Origin: Corynebacterium sp. HMSC05H05 | GTDB taxonomy: Bacteria; Actinomycetota; Actinomycetes; Mycobacteriales; Mycobacteriaceae | NCBI RefSeq assembly: GCF_001807265.1 | Contig: NZ_KV788371.1 | Coordinates: 1-64,000 of the forward strand | Length of the DNA stretch: 64,000 nucleotides | Direction of reading: 5' to 3' | In this document: positions 63,488-64,000 of the stretch, piece after piece | Layout of the letters: every line of letters starts with the position of its first letter | Numbering within the stretch: position 1 is the first letter of the stretch | Made by a program: the position numbers and the translations under genes | The notes under the pieces: generated by a model | What the model saw: only the letters and a program-made list of their open reading frames with translations | What the model was told of the DNA's origin: nothing | The model's database searches: none

Positions 63488-64000
63488 ATGTTCGGATTCT
63501 TCAGGCGCAAACGCACCCCCAAGCTGGAGGCGCAGTGGCTCGTGGTGGGGCTGGGCAACCCGGGCGACAAATACGCCGCTACCAGGCATAACGTGGGCTA
63601 TATGGCGCTGGACGAGCTGGCCGACGAGCTTGCGCCGGTGCCGGGAGTCAAAGCGCTGGTGCAGGTGCGCGACCGCGTCGCCTACGCGCGCTCGACGACG
63701 TACATGAACACCACCGGCGAGGCCGTCGGCCCGCTGGCGGCGCAGCTGGGCGTGGCGCCGGATCGCATCATTGTGGTGCACGACGAGCTGGACCTGCCCG
63801 CCGGGAAAGTGCGCGTAAAGCTCGGCGGTAACGAAAACGGCCACAACGGGCTGAAATCCATCACTGAGCACCTGGGCACCCGCGACTACCTGCGCGTGCG
63901 CATGGGCATCGGGCGCCCGCCGCAGGGCATGAGCGTGCCGGACTGGGTGCTCTCCCCCATCGAGGGCGACATTTCCGGCCAGGTCGCGCTCGCCGCAAAG
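63488..64000 (+). CDS. pth2: Peptidyl-tRNA hydrolase (second paralogue), cut by right edge
   Basis: 171 codons are seen before the window ends. A basic N-terminal extension (MFGFFRRKRTPKLEA) precedes VVGLGNPGDKYAATRHNVGY, TTYMNTTGEAVGP, VVHDELDLPAGKVRVKLGGNENGHNGLKSI and GIGRPPQGM. Catalytic residues are conserved. Corynebacteria carry two pth genes close together; only the N-terminal extension sets this one apart at first sight. Confidence 0.93.
   Translation, partial: MFGFFRRKRTPKLEAQWLVVGLGNPGDKYAATRHNVGYMALDELADELAPVPGVKALVQVRDRVAYARSTTYMNTTGEAVGPLAAQLGVAPDRIIVVHDELDLPAGKVRVKLGGNENGHNGLKSITEHLGTRDYLRVRMGIGRPPQGMSVPDWVLSPIEGDISGQVALAAK

Overview
The window is a high-GC actinobacterial chromosome segment, almost certainly Corynebacterium. 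Evidence: a mycothiol S-conjugate amidase; a short decaprenyl/farnesyl-type cis-prenyltransferase beside coaA and glyA; DUF3558, DUF4245, DUF4307 and LGFP-type lipoproteins or membrane proteins; a CmtR-type regulator; an Erm(X) methylase; and a gene order (ychF, ispH, xseAB, DUF4245, glpX, fumC, glyA, coaA, mca, greA, mfd, glmU, prs, rplY, pth) resembling the Rv1014c-Rv1112 region of mycobacteria. I do not name a species.

Positions 1 to about 13160 form an accessory region of visibly lower GC, lying directly downstream of the 3' end of ychF. It holds four modules. (1) From beyond the left edge to 3367: a Pycsar-type anti-phage locus (membrane effector plus pyrimidine cyclase), a second, convergent Pycsar-type cyclase, and an NAD-dependent epimerase. 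(2) 3368-8106: one very large STAND NTPase with an N-terminal PD-(D/E)XK nuclease-like domain and a HEAT-like C-terminus. (3) 8107-10423: erm(X) with its attenuator leader peptide, lying between two gene remnants (the end of an MmeI/type IIG-like DNA methyltransferase and the start of a serine recombinase). (4) 10424-13161: a CmtR/P-type ATPase cadmium-resistance operon. The right edge of every module is a copy of the last ~27 bp of ychF: degenerate copies at 3368, 8107 and 10424, and the native end at 13162. All four are in the same orientation. The simplest reading is a tandem array of elements integrated at the ychF 3' end, comparable in layout to SCC arrays at staphylococcal rlmH, carrying phage defence and resistance genes. 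No intact recombinase is visible.

From 13.2 kb to the right edge the window is core chromosome. 13.2-24 kb carries ychF, an AI-2E-type transporter, rmuC, ispH, xseA-xseB, glpX and fumC. 24-30.3 kb carries a TetR/drug-exporter pair under a palindromic operator, a GNAT acetyltransferase, a lipoprotein and glyA. 30.4-37.5 kb carries coaA, uppS, mca, greA, a BAX inhibitor-like protein, a SUFU-domain protein and luxS. 37.5-43.3 kb holds a broken photolyase gene, a secreted SGNH hydrolase, an SDR, a tRNA-Leu(UAA) with a short variable arm and a phytase-like esterase. 43.4-50.6 kb holds mfd with a TetR gene, tRNA-Gln, a DUF3558 lipoprotein and a large PPE/EspB-like Gly/Ala-rich protein. 50.6-64 kb holds a multicopper oxidase, glmU-prs, a thioesterase/permease/aminotransferase/MFS run, rplY and two pth paralogues, the second cut by the right edge.

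All statements are from reading the sequence; no database search was run. Homology calls rest on recognised motifs and family knowledge.
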